14,455 bases of DNA from Candidatus Methanofastidiosum methylothiophilum (GTDB taxonomy: Archaea; Methanobacteriota_B; Thermococci; Methanofastidiosales; Methanofastidiosaceae): NCBI GenBank assembly GCA_001587675.1, contig LNGD01000028.1, positions 1 to 14,455 on the forward strand, in the 5' to 3' direction. How positions within the stretch are numbered: the first letter of the stretch is position 1; each line of letters opens with the position of its first letter. This document shows positions 1 through 5,983 of the stretch, one piece after another. Made by a program: the position numbers and the translations under genes. The notes under the pieces are model-generated. The model did not search any database. It worked only from the letters and a program-made list of their open reading frames with translations, and was not told the origin of the DNA.

Positions 1-453
1 GGAGTTACGAAAACTGAAGGAATGAATATGAGCGGCACTATTGAAATTGATGGGATCAAAATAACTGCAGTAAGGGCTGATCATTCAAGTTGCATTAATG
101 TAACAGATAAAGGTGGGTACTCTGGAGGCAATCCACTGGGATTTGTAATAAAAGATGGCCTTAAAACAGTATATCATGCGGGAGATACTGGTCTTTTCAA
201 GGATATGAAACTAATCGGCGAACTTTACAAGCCTGATGTTTCATTGCTCCCAATCGGGTCAAGGTATACAATGGGGCCAAGGGAAGCTGCTTTTGCTGCT
301 AAATATGTAAAATCAAATATTATAGTTCCAATGCACTATAATACAACACCTCTAATAAGACAAAATCCTAATGAACTAAAGATGTTTGTAAAGGAGCTTG
401 AATTGGATTCAGAGGTGAAGATCTTAGAACCTGGGGACTACTTTGAAATTTAA
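1..453 (+). CDS. UPF0173-type metal-dependent hydrolase (metallo-beta-lactamase fold), 5' end outside window
   Basis: The reading frame is open to the first base, so this is the C-terminal 150 residues of a longer protein; the family is usually about 220-230 residues, so roughly 80 are missing. The first visible ATG codons (22 and 28) lie inside the conserved segment G-M-N-x-x-G-T-I-E-I-D-G and are not the start. Visible family features are a His-Ser-Ser turn, YHAGDTGLF (metal-ligand Asp), a LLPIG strand, TMGP, and VPMHYNT (late metal-ligand His). The HxHxDH motif would lie upstream of the window. Members of this family are predicted zinc hydrolases of unknown substrate, probably cytosolic. 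The stop codon overlaps the start of the next gene by 11 bases. The family call is strong; the physiological role is unknown. Confidence 0.88.
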   Translation, partial: GVTKTEGMNMSGTIEIDGIKITAVRADHSSCINVTDKGGYSGGNPLGFVIKDGLKTVYHAGDTGLFKDMKLIGELYKPDVSLLPIGSRYTMGPREAAFAAKYVKSNIIVPMHYNTTPLIRQNPNELKMFVKELELDSEVKILEPGDYFEI

Positions 454-1579
454 AGATGAGTTATTTTCTCCTTATATATTTTTAATTGGTTTTATTATAT
501 TTTTTGTAATAGGGATAGTTGGTAGATTCTACTTTTTAGAATACTTCTCCTCAAAAATATCAATATACACACTCTTATATTTATTATTAATCTCGTTATC
601 TTTCATAGTTGGGCAAAAAATTAAACTTAATATACAAGAAAATTTACTAATAGCGTCTATTGTATTTTTGATAACTCTATTCACTTTCAAGAGATATAGT
701 TATTTTTCAATATTATTCTCAATACTAGGATTACTAATTTTATATTTGTTAAAGAAAAATATTTTCATTAGGTATTATATACCTATATTCATAATTGGAA
801 TATCAATATGTCTAATCAATATAATAATTATTGGTAAAATCCCTTTAATTAACCCCAGTATAAGAGAATCTTCTCTAACGCCATTATTTGTATTAGGTTA
901 CACATTTTTACTAATCTCAAATAACATAGGCCTGATTAAAGAGAAATATCCAAAAAATATTATCTTTCCTGTATTCTCTATTCTGTTGTTTACCTCTTAT
1001 GGCTTTAGAACTTACATAATCCTTTTGATTATATCTACTATGGCCACTCTATATTTAATTGGGAATAAGAAGAAAATAATTTATTTTGGGATTATCGGAT
1101 CTATCTTAATAATTATTTTAGGATATCTCACTATTTTGTTTTTGCCTCAAAATTGGAAACTTAATCCATTAGAATTATTGCTATATAGAGTTACTTTTAC
1201 ATTTGATGTTTTTGACAAGATATGCACTAATGTGGGAATAAAAATAATAGGAAATTATTCCTTACTAACTGAAACAACTACAGGATATACAATAAGCGAA
1301 AAAATATTGAATTATTCCCACAATATAACTTCAACTATCTTTGGGCCACCTATTTTCGACGGAGGCATACCTGAGGTCCTAATATTTACTTTATTCGTTT
1401 CTATTTCTCTATTTAATTTATATGGCAAAGCAAGAAAGAACAGAATTTATATCCCATATTACAGCTTGATAATCTCAATATTTATTGTTTCAATTGAAAT
1501 AAGCCCCTATCCACTAATTATTCTTTTAATACCCTCGTCATTGTATATTTCTAAATTAAATTTAGTGCACAATGATTAA
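443..1579 (+). CDS. Polytopic membrane protein, probable oligosaccharide repeat unit polymerase (Wzy-like)
   Basis: A 378-residue, very hydrophobic protein with about 10-12 predicted membrane spans and one large loop near residues 235-305. Wzy-type and oligosaccharide repeat unit polymerases join lipid-linked glycan repeats at the membrane. The hints are the topology, a Phe-Arg-Thr (FRTYI) segment like the 'gRt' motif of that family at about residue 188, and the segment TIFGPPIFDGG before the last spans, which resembles the family's conserved glycine-rich turn. The start is a TTG preceded by GGGGA; no in-frame ATG or GTG exists near it, and the first internal Met would remove half the protein. 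It overlaps the upstream hydrolase by 11 bases and the convergent channel gene by 18. Base composition is more AT-rich than its neighbours, and no glycosyltransferases are nearby. The membrane-protein call is certain; the polymerase assignment is an inference from pattern. Confidence 0.55.
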   Translation: MKFKDELFSPYIFLIGFIIFFVIGIVGRFYFLEYFSSKISIYTLLYLLLISLSFIVGQKIKLNIQENLLIASIVFLITLFTFKRYSYFSILFSILGLLILYLLKKNIFIRYYIPIFIIGISICLINIIIIGKIPLINPSIRESSLTPLFVLGYTFLLISNNIGLIKEKYPKNIIFPVFSILLFTSYGFRTYIILLIISTMATLYLIGNKKKIIYFGIIGSILIIILGYLTILFLPQNWKLNPLELLLYRVTFTFDVFDKICTNVGIKIIGNYSLLTETTTGYTISEKILNYSHNITSTIFGPPIFDGGIPEVLIFTLFVSISLFNLYGKARKNRIYIPYYSLIISIFIVSIEISPYPLIILLIPSSLYISKLNLVHND

Positions 1580-2509
1580 CTTGTCCCCCTTATTTAATAT
1601 TTCATTTGATTCAGGATTTCTTATTATTTTATTATCTCGGACTATAGCGAATACTTCATCCCCAATATCACTTACTGTTTTTCCAAACAAATCTTCCTTT
1701 AATTCTACCATACATATATTTTCATTTTGAGAAAGGAATATTCGGTCGATAAGTGTCAAGAAGTCTGGAATATTGACTGAATGCGCTAGTATCTTCCCAG
1801 TAACTACCTGTGGCGAAACAACTTGATTTACTCCAATCTTGTATAGTTTTTCCATATTTTCAACGTTAGCGGCAGTTGAGATTATCCTAATTTTATCGTT
1901 CATTGATTTAGCAGTTATTGCGGTAAATACATTGTCTGCATCTTCACTTAAAGCAGTTATAATTATCTTTGCTTTTTCAATTCCAGCTTTTCTTAAAACA
2001 TCTTCTTTTCTAGCATCGCCTAAAATGATATTAAAATCAGTCGTTTCAGAAATAACTTTAGTCAAAGCTTCATTTAATTCTACAATAACGAATTTTGCAC
2101 CCATTTCCTTTAATTCATCTGCAATTACTTTCCCAATTCTTCCGTAACCACATATTATTATATGATCTTCACTTATTTCCATTCTTTCAATCCCCAATAC
2201 TTCTTCTATCTTTTTCTTAATTAATCGCTCTCCTATTTGCCCAACAAAAAAAGCAAGGATTACAATATTTAAGATTATGAAAATTGATGTAACTAACTTA
2301 CCAATATTAGTTGTTGGATGGATATCTCCATACCCTACAGTGCCCAAGGTGACTATAGTATAATAAATAGCATCAATTAAATTAAGATTATTTATATATG
2401 CAAAAGTATTAACTTCAACGATAAATAAGACTATTAGGATTAATAGGATTTTTCCTTCCCTATTTTTTAGATATGCACTTAGAGTCATTTGTTTGATTGG
2501 ATTTTGCAT
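1562..2509 (-). CDS. Potassium channel with RCK (TrkA-N/TrkA-C) domain
   Basis: A 315-residue protein with TM1 at about 20-40, a pore helix and the K+ selectivity filter TVGYGD at 57-62, TM2 at about 71-95, a Rossmann-type RCK/TrkA-N domain with the glycine motif GYGRIG at 121-126, and a TrkA-C domain from about 248. This is the MthK-like architecture: a tetrameric pore opened by a cytoplasmic gating ring. Residues aligned with the MthK calcium-ligand segment (AEAER in my recollection) read STAAN here, so calcium gating is doubtful, while the intact GxGxxG favours a nucleotide ligand. The start is the ATG at 2509. It has no ribosome binding site, but a TATA box centred 27 bp upstream fits a leaderless mRNA; Met8 is an alternative. 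Met110 has its own possible ribosome binding site. Confidence 0.9.
   Translation of the reverse strand: MQNPIKQMTLSAYLKNREGKILLILIVLFIVEVNTFAYINNLNLIDAIYYTIVTLGTVGYGDIHPTTNIGKLVTSIFIILNIVILAFFVGQIGERLIKKKIEEVLGIERMEISEDHIIICGYGRIGKVIADELKEMGAKFVIVELNEALTKVISETTDFNIILGDARKEDVLRKAGIEKAKIIITALSEDADNVFTAITAKSMNDKIRIISTAANVENMEKLYKIGVNQVVSPQVVTGKILAHSVNIPDFLTLIDRIFLSQNENICMVELKEDLFGKTVSDIGDEVFAIVRDNKIIRNPESNEILNKGDKLIIVH
2191..2195 (-). promoter_or_regulatory. Candidate internal ribosome binding site in the potassium channel gene
   Basis: GGGGA on the minus strand lies 8 nt upstream of the in-frame ATG for Met110 of the channel (2180-2182). That start would give a soluble RCK domain of 206 residues, equivalent to the internal Met107 product known for MthK. 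The position of the motif is seen; its function is inferred. Confidence 0.4.
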
Positions 2510-2531
2510 ACAGATTTAATAAGATTAATTG

Positions 2532-2540
2532 TAATATAAT
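2532..2540 (-). promoter_or_regulatory. TATA box of the potassium channel gene
   Basis: On the minus strand the sequence ATTATATTA is centred about 27 bp before the channel ATG, with no Shine-Dalgarno sequence between. In archaea TATA boxes sit about 26 bp before the transcription start, so transcription would begin at or next to the start codon (leaderless). Confidence 0.5.
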
Positions 2541-2565
2541 CTTATTGGTAGCTCTATTAAGTAAT

Positions 2566-2574
2566 TTTATATAT
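2566..2574 (+). promoter_or_regulatory. TATA box of the zinc-ribbon protein gene
   Basis: TTTATATAT is centred about 32 bp before the ATG at 2602, predicting a leader of only about 5 nt. It supports the ATG at 2602 as the start, because a start at the TTG at 2497 would place the promoter inside the gene. Confidence 0.5.
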
Positions 2575-2601
2575 GTAAAATTAAAATATTATAATGAGAA
2601 T

Positions 2602-2889
2602 ATGAAAGAATACGTATTTAATATTTTTAAGACTGTAAAAGCGGAAACTTTAGAAGAATCAATTGAAATTCTTCTTTCAGAGCCCATCAAAATGGGAGAC
2701 ATAAAGAATTTTTATAGAATAAGTGAAAAAAGGCTTGTTTCACGAGAAAAATTAAAATGTAAAACTTGTGAGTATGAAGGTAATTTTGGAGTATTACATA
2801 TAGATATGGATAAATTCCCTGAAAGAAAAGGGAATATAGTAACAATATATATTTGTCCAAAATGTCTTTCTATTGAGAAAATATATTAA
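2602..2889 (+). CDS. Small zinc-ribbon protein of unknown function
   Basis: A 95-residue protein that I do not recognise. The C-terminal half carries two cysteine knuckles, C53-x2-C56 (KCKTCE) and C85-x2-C88 (CPKCLS), about 29 residues apart, a classic zinc-ribbon spacing. The segment between them is rich in beta-type residues. The N-terminal 50 residues are charged and likely helical, with no membrane segment. The frame could be read from a TTG at 2497, adding 35 hydrophobic residues, but that start lies inside the divergent channel gene and upstream of the TATA box, so I chose the ATG at 2602. The gene stands alone between divergent promoters and a minus-strand sRNA. Zinc ribbons of this kind often bind nucleic acid or proteins; no specific role can be claimed. 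Confidence 0.72.
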   Translation: MKEYVFNIFKTVKAETLEESIEILLSEPIKMGDIKNFYRISEKRLVSREKLKCKTCEYEGNFGVLHIDMDKFPERKGNIVTIYICPKCLSIEKIY

Positions 2890-2912
2890 TTTTAAAGAAC
2901 CCCGATTAAGAG

Positions 2913-2968
2913 TTCAGAACTCAAAATCATCATCATAGCTTTGCTCAGAAGGGGTCGCTCATCATCAA
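2913..2968 (-). ncRNA. Box C/D guide sRNA (archaeal 2'-O-methylation guide)
   Basis: Read on the minus strand, four boxes appear in canonical order: box C ATGATGA (2965-2959), a 10-nt spacer GCGACCCCTT, box D' CTGA (2948-2945), 8 nt, box C' ATGATGA (2936-2930 or 2933-2927), a 9-12 nt spacer ending TTTTGAGTT, and box D CTGA (2917-2914). Sizes and spacings fit archaeal C/D sRNAs, which direct fibrillarin to methylate the residue pairing with the fifth guide nucleotide before D or D'. The D guide is complementary to AACUCAAA, close to a conserved small-subunit rRNA segment as I recall it. The terminal stem is weak, and the D box sits within the perfect palindrome GAGTTCAGAACTC (2911-2923), which could compete with the kink-turn. 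A TATA-like run at 2983-2996 could drive it. Ends are approximate. Confidence 0.75.
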
Positions 2969-2983
2969 GATATATTACTTCAA

Positions 2984-2996
2984 TATATTTTTAAAG
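2984..2996 (+). promoter_or_regulatory. TATA region of the DUF2099 gene (possibly also used by the sRNA)
   Basis: TATATTTTTAAAG contains two TATA-like cores, 24-30 bp before the ATG at 3017. No ribosome binding site lies between, so the mRNA is probably leaderless or nearly so. Read in reverse (CTTTAAAAATATA), the same run lies about 22-28 bp before box C of the minus-strand sRNA and might serve it as well. Confidence 0.45.
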
Positions 2997-3016
2997 TTTT
3001 ATTTCATAATTTAGTT

Positions 3017-3808
3017 ATGGACGAACATATAATTGAGGCATTAGGTAAATCAAAAGTCATTATTAGAGATGGAAAAGTTATAAGTGTTGAAGAGCCTATT
3101 GTCGACTATTGCCCTCTTTTTGATAAATATAGAGGCATAAAAAAATTAACTAAGGAATCTATCAAAGAGAATATTGAATTTAGAATCAAAGATTTTGGAA
3201 TGTGTACCGAAAACAGAAAGTTTCCTTCTGAAGATTTTCTTTCAATTGGAGCAAGTGAAATTATTTCTACACTACTAAAAAATAATCTATTGGATGCTAC
3301 AGTAATTGTTAGCGATGGCTGTGGAACTGCAATAGTTACAGATCCAAAAAAAGTAGAGGGTTTATGTGGAAGGATATCTGGAGTTATAAAAACTTCACCG
3401 TTACGAACAGTGATTTCATTAGTTGGTGAATCTAATGTACTTGATCCTAAAACATGTGAAATAAATCAAATAAAAGGTCTTGAAAAAGCAATTGCTAAAG
3501 GCCATAAGAGAATTGCTGTTACAATTTCAAACGCTAATGAACTAAAAGAGATAAGAAAAATAGAAAAGAAAAATTCGTGTGAAGTTTACATATTTGGAGT
3601 TCATACCTCAGGGGCTTCAAAAGATGATGCAGAATTATTCCTTGAATATGGGGATATAATCACTGGCTGTATGTCAGAAAATATAAAAGAACTTGCAAAT
3701 AAAAAAGGAATTTATACAACCAAAACAAAAATTCCTATTTATGGCCCCACTGAAAAAGGTAAAGAAGCAATAGAATTAAGATTAAAAGAAATCAAAAATA
3801 AAAAATAA
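3017..3808 (+). CDS. Methanogenesis marker protein 8 (DUF2099)
   Basis: A 263-residue protein recognised by its N-terminal pattern (MDEHIIEALGK, then IRDGKV, then DYCPLFDKYRGI), the central VSDGCGTAI segment and the length, all typical of DUF2099, a family known as methanogenesis marker 8 because it is found almost only in organisms with methyl-coenzyme M reductase. Function is not established. Seven cysteines are present (32, 63, 102, 117, 147, 188, 218); C32 and C102 lie in the most conserved-looking segments and could bind metal or a cluster, which is inference. It is probably cytosolic, with no signal or membrane segment. It stands alone with its own promoter and converges on the aspartokinase gene, their stop codons only 5 bases apart. 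It is the clearest single sign, besides the cfb genes, that the genome is from a methanogen. Confidence 0.88.
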   Translation: MDEHIIEALGKSKVIIRDGKVISVEEPIVDYCPLFDKYRGIKKLTKESIKENIEFRIKDFGMCTENRKFPSEDFLSIGASEIISTLLKNNLLDATVIVSDGCGTAIVTDPKKVEGLCGRISGVIKTSPLRTVISLVGESNVLDPKTCEINQIKGLEKAIAKGHKRIAVTISNANELKEIRKIEKKNSCEVYIFGVHTSGASKDDAELFLEYGDIITGCMSENIKELANKKGIYTTKTKIPIYGPTEKGKEAIELRLKEIKNKK

Positions 3809-3811
3809 AAA
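3793..3811 (-). terminator. Archaeal U-tract terminator after aspartokinase
   Basis: Just past the aspartokinase stop codon the minus strand reads TATTTTTATTTTTTATTTTT, three T runs of 5-6. Archaeal polymerase terminates at such U-rich tracts without needing a hairpin. The tract lies in the 3' end of the convergent DUF2099 gene, whose Lys-rich tail (KNKK) is its complement. Confidence 0.5.
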
Positions 3812-3813
3812 TA

Positions 3814-5193
3814 TTATTCTAGGTATTCTTTATGAATTGCCTTTATCGCTTTATGTCCATCTTCTTTTGAAACTACAAAAGAAATAGATACTTCAGAAGA
3901 TCCTTGTGAGATCATTAATATATTTATCTTTTCTTTTGATACTGCTGTAAACAAGCGAGCTGCAGTTCCTACAGCACCTTTCATTCCTTTACCTACGGCA
4001 CTTATTATGCTGACTCCTTTTATATGGGAGATATCTCTTACTAAATCTTTATTTGGAAATGCTTTTCGTAAAGCTGTTTCTGATTTTTCAGTATCTTTTT
4101 CAGAAATAACAAAGGATATATTTGCTTCTGATGACCCTTGGGAAATCATGTATACGTTAATATTATTGTCTCCTAAAGCTTTGAATACTTTTGCCGCTAC
4201 TCCTGGAACACCAATCATTCCAGCTCCAGAAACGTAAACTATGGCGGCGTTTTCAATAATACTAATCGCTTTAATGACTTTATGATTTGTAACCGTATCT
4301 TTTAAAATCAATGTTCCTGGAGAATCTGACATACTGTTCTTTACTCTAACAGGAATATTTTTTGAAATAGCCGGCTCTATTGTTCTTGGATGTAGGACTT
4401 TTGCTCCAAAGTAAGCAAGCTCCATAGCTTCTAAATATGACATTTCAGGTATTGTATATGCATTACTACATATATTTGGATTTGTAGTCATAATTCCGTC
4501 AACATCTGTCATTATCCATATCTCAGATGCATTAATCCCTGCACCTATTATTGATGCAGTGTAATCTGATCCTCCTCTTCCAAGAGTTGTTATGTCCCCT
4601 TCTTTGCTTTTGGCTATAAATCCTGTAACAACTGGAATCATTCCCTTTTTTAGCATTGGATTTAATACTTCTGAAGTTTTTTTGTAACTCTCCTCAAATA
4701 AAACAGCCGCTTCACCAAAATTATTATCAGTGACTATAAGATAAAATGCGTCAACTTTATCAGATGGTACACCCAAAGATTCAATAGTCTTAGATAGTAT
4801 CAGACTAGATAATCTCTCTCCAAAAGATACAATTCTATCCTTTGAACGGGCTGAAAGTTCACCCAAATAATGTACTCCAATTAAACTTTTCTCTAAATCA
4901 ACTAATAAGGTGTCAATTCCTTCTTTTGTAGCTTTCCATAATTCTTCTTTTTTTATGTGTTGGCAAGCATCAAAGTGCTTAGATCTTAGTTCATTAATCA
5001 TGGGGGCAATATCTTCTCCTTTAAGAGATTTATCGGCAGCCCCAAGAAGCATGTCCGTAACGCCAGACATTGCAGAAACTACAACGACGACTTCATTTCC
5101 TTTTCTGTAATTATCTATTGCTATATTTGCAGTATTAAGGAATCTCTCTGCGTTACCGACAGAAGTTCCTCCATATTTCATGACAATTCTCAT
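3814..5193 (-). CDS. lysC: Aspartate kinase (aspartokinase)
   Basis: Phosphorylates aspartate to 4-aspartyl phosphate, the first step towards threonine, methionine, isoleucine and lysine. The 459 residues hold the amino acid kinase domain with the signature KYGGTSVG (6-13), SFGERLS (123-129), TTLGRGGSDYTA (202-213) and FGAKVLHPRT (262-271), followed by two C-terminal ACT domains at about 315-385 and 393-459, each containing MISQGSSE. Twin ACT domains bind end-product amino acids, so feedback inhibition (threonine or lysine) is expected. The length matches archaeal relatives. The ATG at 5193 is preceded by GGGGGT at a 6-nt spacing, which favours it over Met5. The gene lies 51 bp downstream of the metalloprotease gene, with its own TATA-like box, so independent transcription is likely. 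No other aspartate-pathway genes are nearby. Confidence 0.95.
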   Translation of the reverse strand: MRIVMKYGGTSVGNAERFLNTANIAIDNYRKGNEVVVVVSAMSGVTDMLLGAADKSLKGEDIAPMINELRSKHFDACQHIKKEELWKATKEGIDTLLVDLEKSLIGVHYLGELSARSKDRIVSFGERLSSLILSKTIESLGVPSDKVDAFYLIVTDNNFGEAAVLFEESYKKTSEVLNPMLKKGMIPVVTGFIAKSKEGDITTLGRGGSDYTASIIGAGINASEIWIMTDVDGIMTTNPNICSNAYTIPEMSYLEAMELAYFGAKVLHPRTIEPAISKNIPVRVKNSMSDSPGTLILKDTVTNHKVIKAISIIENAAIVYVSGAGMIGVPGVAAKVFKALGDNNINVYMISQGSSEANISFVISEKDTEKSETALRKAFPNKDLVRDISHIKGVSIISAVGKGMKGAVGTAARLFTAVSKEKINILMISQGSSEVSISFVVSKEDGHKAIKAIHKEYLE

Positions 5194-5220
5194 TAAAGAC
5201 CCCCAAATATGTAATTTAAG

Positions 5221-5240
5221 CTTAAAATCTACTTAAAAGA
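5221..5240 (-). promoter_or_regulatory. Candidate TATA boxes and ribosome binding site of aspartokinase
   Basis: Two TATA-like cores on the minus strand, ATTTTAAG (5221-5228) and CTTTTAAG (5232-5239), lie about 31 and 42 bp before the ATG. The second gives a leader of about 15 nt that would include the GGGGGT ribosome binding site at 5199-5204, so it is the better candidate. Confidence 0.4.
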
Positions 5241-5244
5241 CTTT

Positions 5245-5931
5245 CTAAGATAGAAATTTTCTCTCTCTACCTGAAATTTTTTTAAGATATTCTATTGATT
5301 CCTTATAATAAGGAAATTTCTCTTCTTCTTTTTTAAATGGACTTGTATGTATTCTTCTTCTACCTTTTTTATAAGTAAATCCATACTTAATGTGAAGCAT
5401 TTCATGGTACATTATATATTCAATTACGTAAAAGGGAGTTCTATGCTCGTCCAACAATCTTGAAATTACAATCTCATTTTTGGACCGATCATATCTTCCA
5501 AATATTCTATATGCCCGCCTATTTGACCATCTTAAAGAGGGTTTTGGTATTTCATTGGAAAGATATTTTTCATTTACTTTGTCAAAAATATTTTCTAAAT
5601 CAAAGTAATTACCATTGGGTTTATGAACGCCTCTTGCTAAATTTGAAGTATCGTTTATTATAATACTGTGAATGTAGTCATTATATATTCTTTTATATCT
5701 TGGAGATATTCTGTTTCCCTTAATTTTTGACAAAAGAACATATGCCATTGCCTCAAGAATATCATCTGGTGCATCTTTTAATTTATCTGAAACCTTCACA
5801 TATAATATACCGTTTTTTACTCTAGCTGTATTTTTTATGCTCTTATAAGAATAATAATCTGATACCGTTCTATATCTTAATCCTAAGTTAGCAGATACTG
5901 TAGAAATTAACTGATTTAGTTTAACGTCCAT
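5245..5931 (-). CDS. SprT-like zinc metalloprotease / predicted metal-dependent hydrolase
   Basis: A 228-residue protein from the chosen start. It carries the zincin motif HEMLH (176-180, His176, Glu177, His180), preceded by a hydrophobic helix (FYVIEYIMY) and followed by RRRIHTSPF, where His195 is the likely third zinc ligand, and by the KKEEEKFP segment common to SprT/DUF45-like proteins. The N-terminal half is helical and unassigned. Family members are mostly uncharacterised; eukaryotic SPRTN cleaves DNA-protein crosslinks, but that role should not be transferred. No signal peptide is visible, so it is probably cytosolic. The frame extends to an ATG at 5976 (15 more residues). I chose the ATG at 5931 because a CTTTAAAG TATA box is centred about 26 bp upstream. 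It is divergent from the tetrapyrrole operon. Confidence 0.75.
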   Translation of the reverse strand: MDVKLNQLISTVSANLGLRYRTVSDYYSYKSIKNTARVKNGILYVKVSDKLKDAPDDILEAMAYVLLSKIKGNRISPRYKRIYNDYIHSIIINDTSNLARGVHKPNGNYFDLENIFDKVNEKYLSNEIPKPSLRWSNRRAYRIFGRYDRSKNEIVISRLLDEHRTPFYVIEYIMYHEMLHIKYGFTYKKGRRRIHTSPFKKEEEKFPYYKESIEYLKKISGRERKFLS

Positions 5932-5952
5932 TGGACAAAATTCTAATATTGG

Positions 5953-5960
5953 CTTTAAAG
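5953..5960. promoter_or_regulatory. Palindromic TATA box shared by divergent genes
   Basis: CTTTAAAG reads the same on both strands and is centred about 27 bp before the plus-strand ATG at 5984 and about 26 bp before the minus-strand ATG at 5931. Neither start has a ribosome binding site. One element could therefore place leaderless transcription starts in both directions. Confidence 0.45.
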
Positions 5961-5983
5961 ATTTTTGGCAAAACATTTATAAT

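Noticed and set aside
2497..2601. N-terminal extension of the zinc-ribbon protein from a TTG at 2497
   Set aside because: It lies across the start of the divergent channel gene and upstream of the TATA box at 2566-2574; the ATG at 2602 fits the promoter and gives a coherent soluble protein.
2897..2903. tRNA-like GGGGTTC on the minus strand, resembling a T arm
   Set aside because: No matching acceptor, D or anticodon stems are found around it; it lies just downstream of the sRNA.
2911..2923. GAGTTCAGAACTC as a hairpin terminator for the zinc-ribbon gene
   Set aside because: No T run follows on the plus strand, and the element overlaps box D of the sRNA, which explains the locus better.
5932..5976. 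Longer metalloprotease start at the ATG at 5976
   Set aside because: No TATA box lies at the right distance upstream and the extra 15 residues look unstructured; it remains possible, and is noted in the feature.
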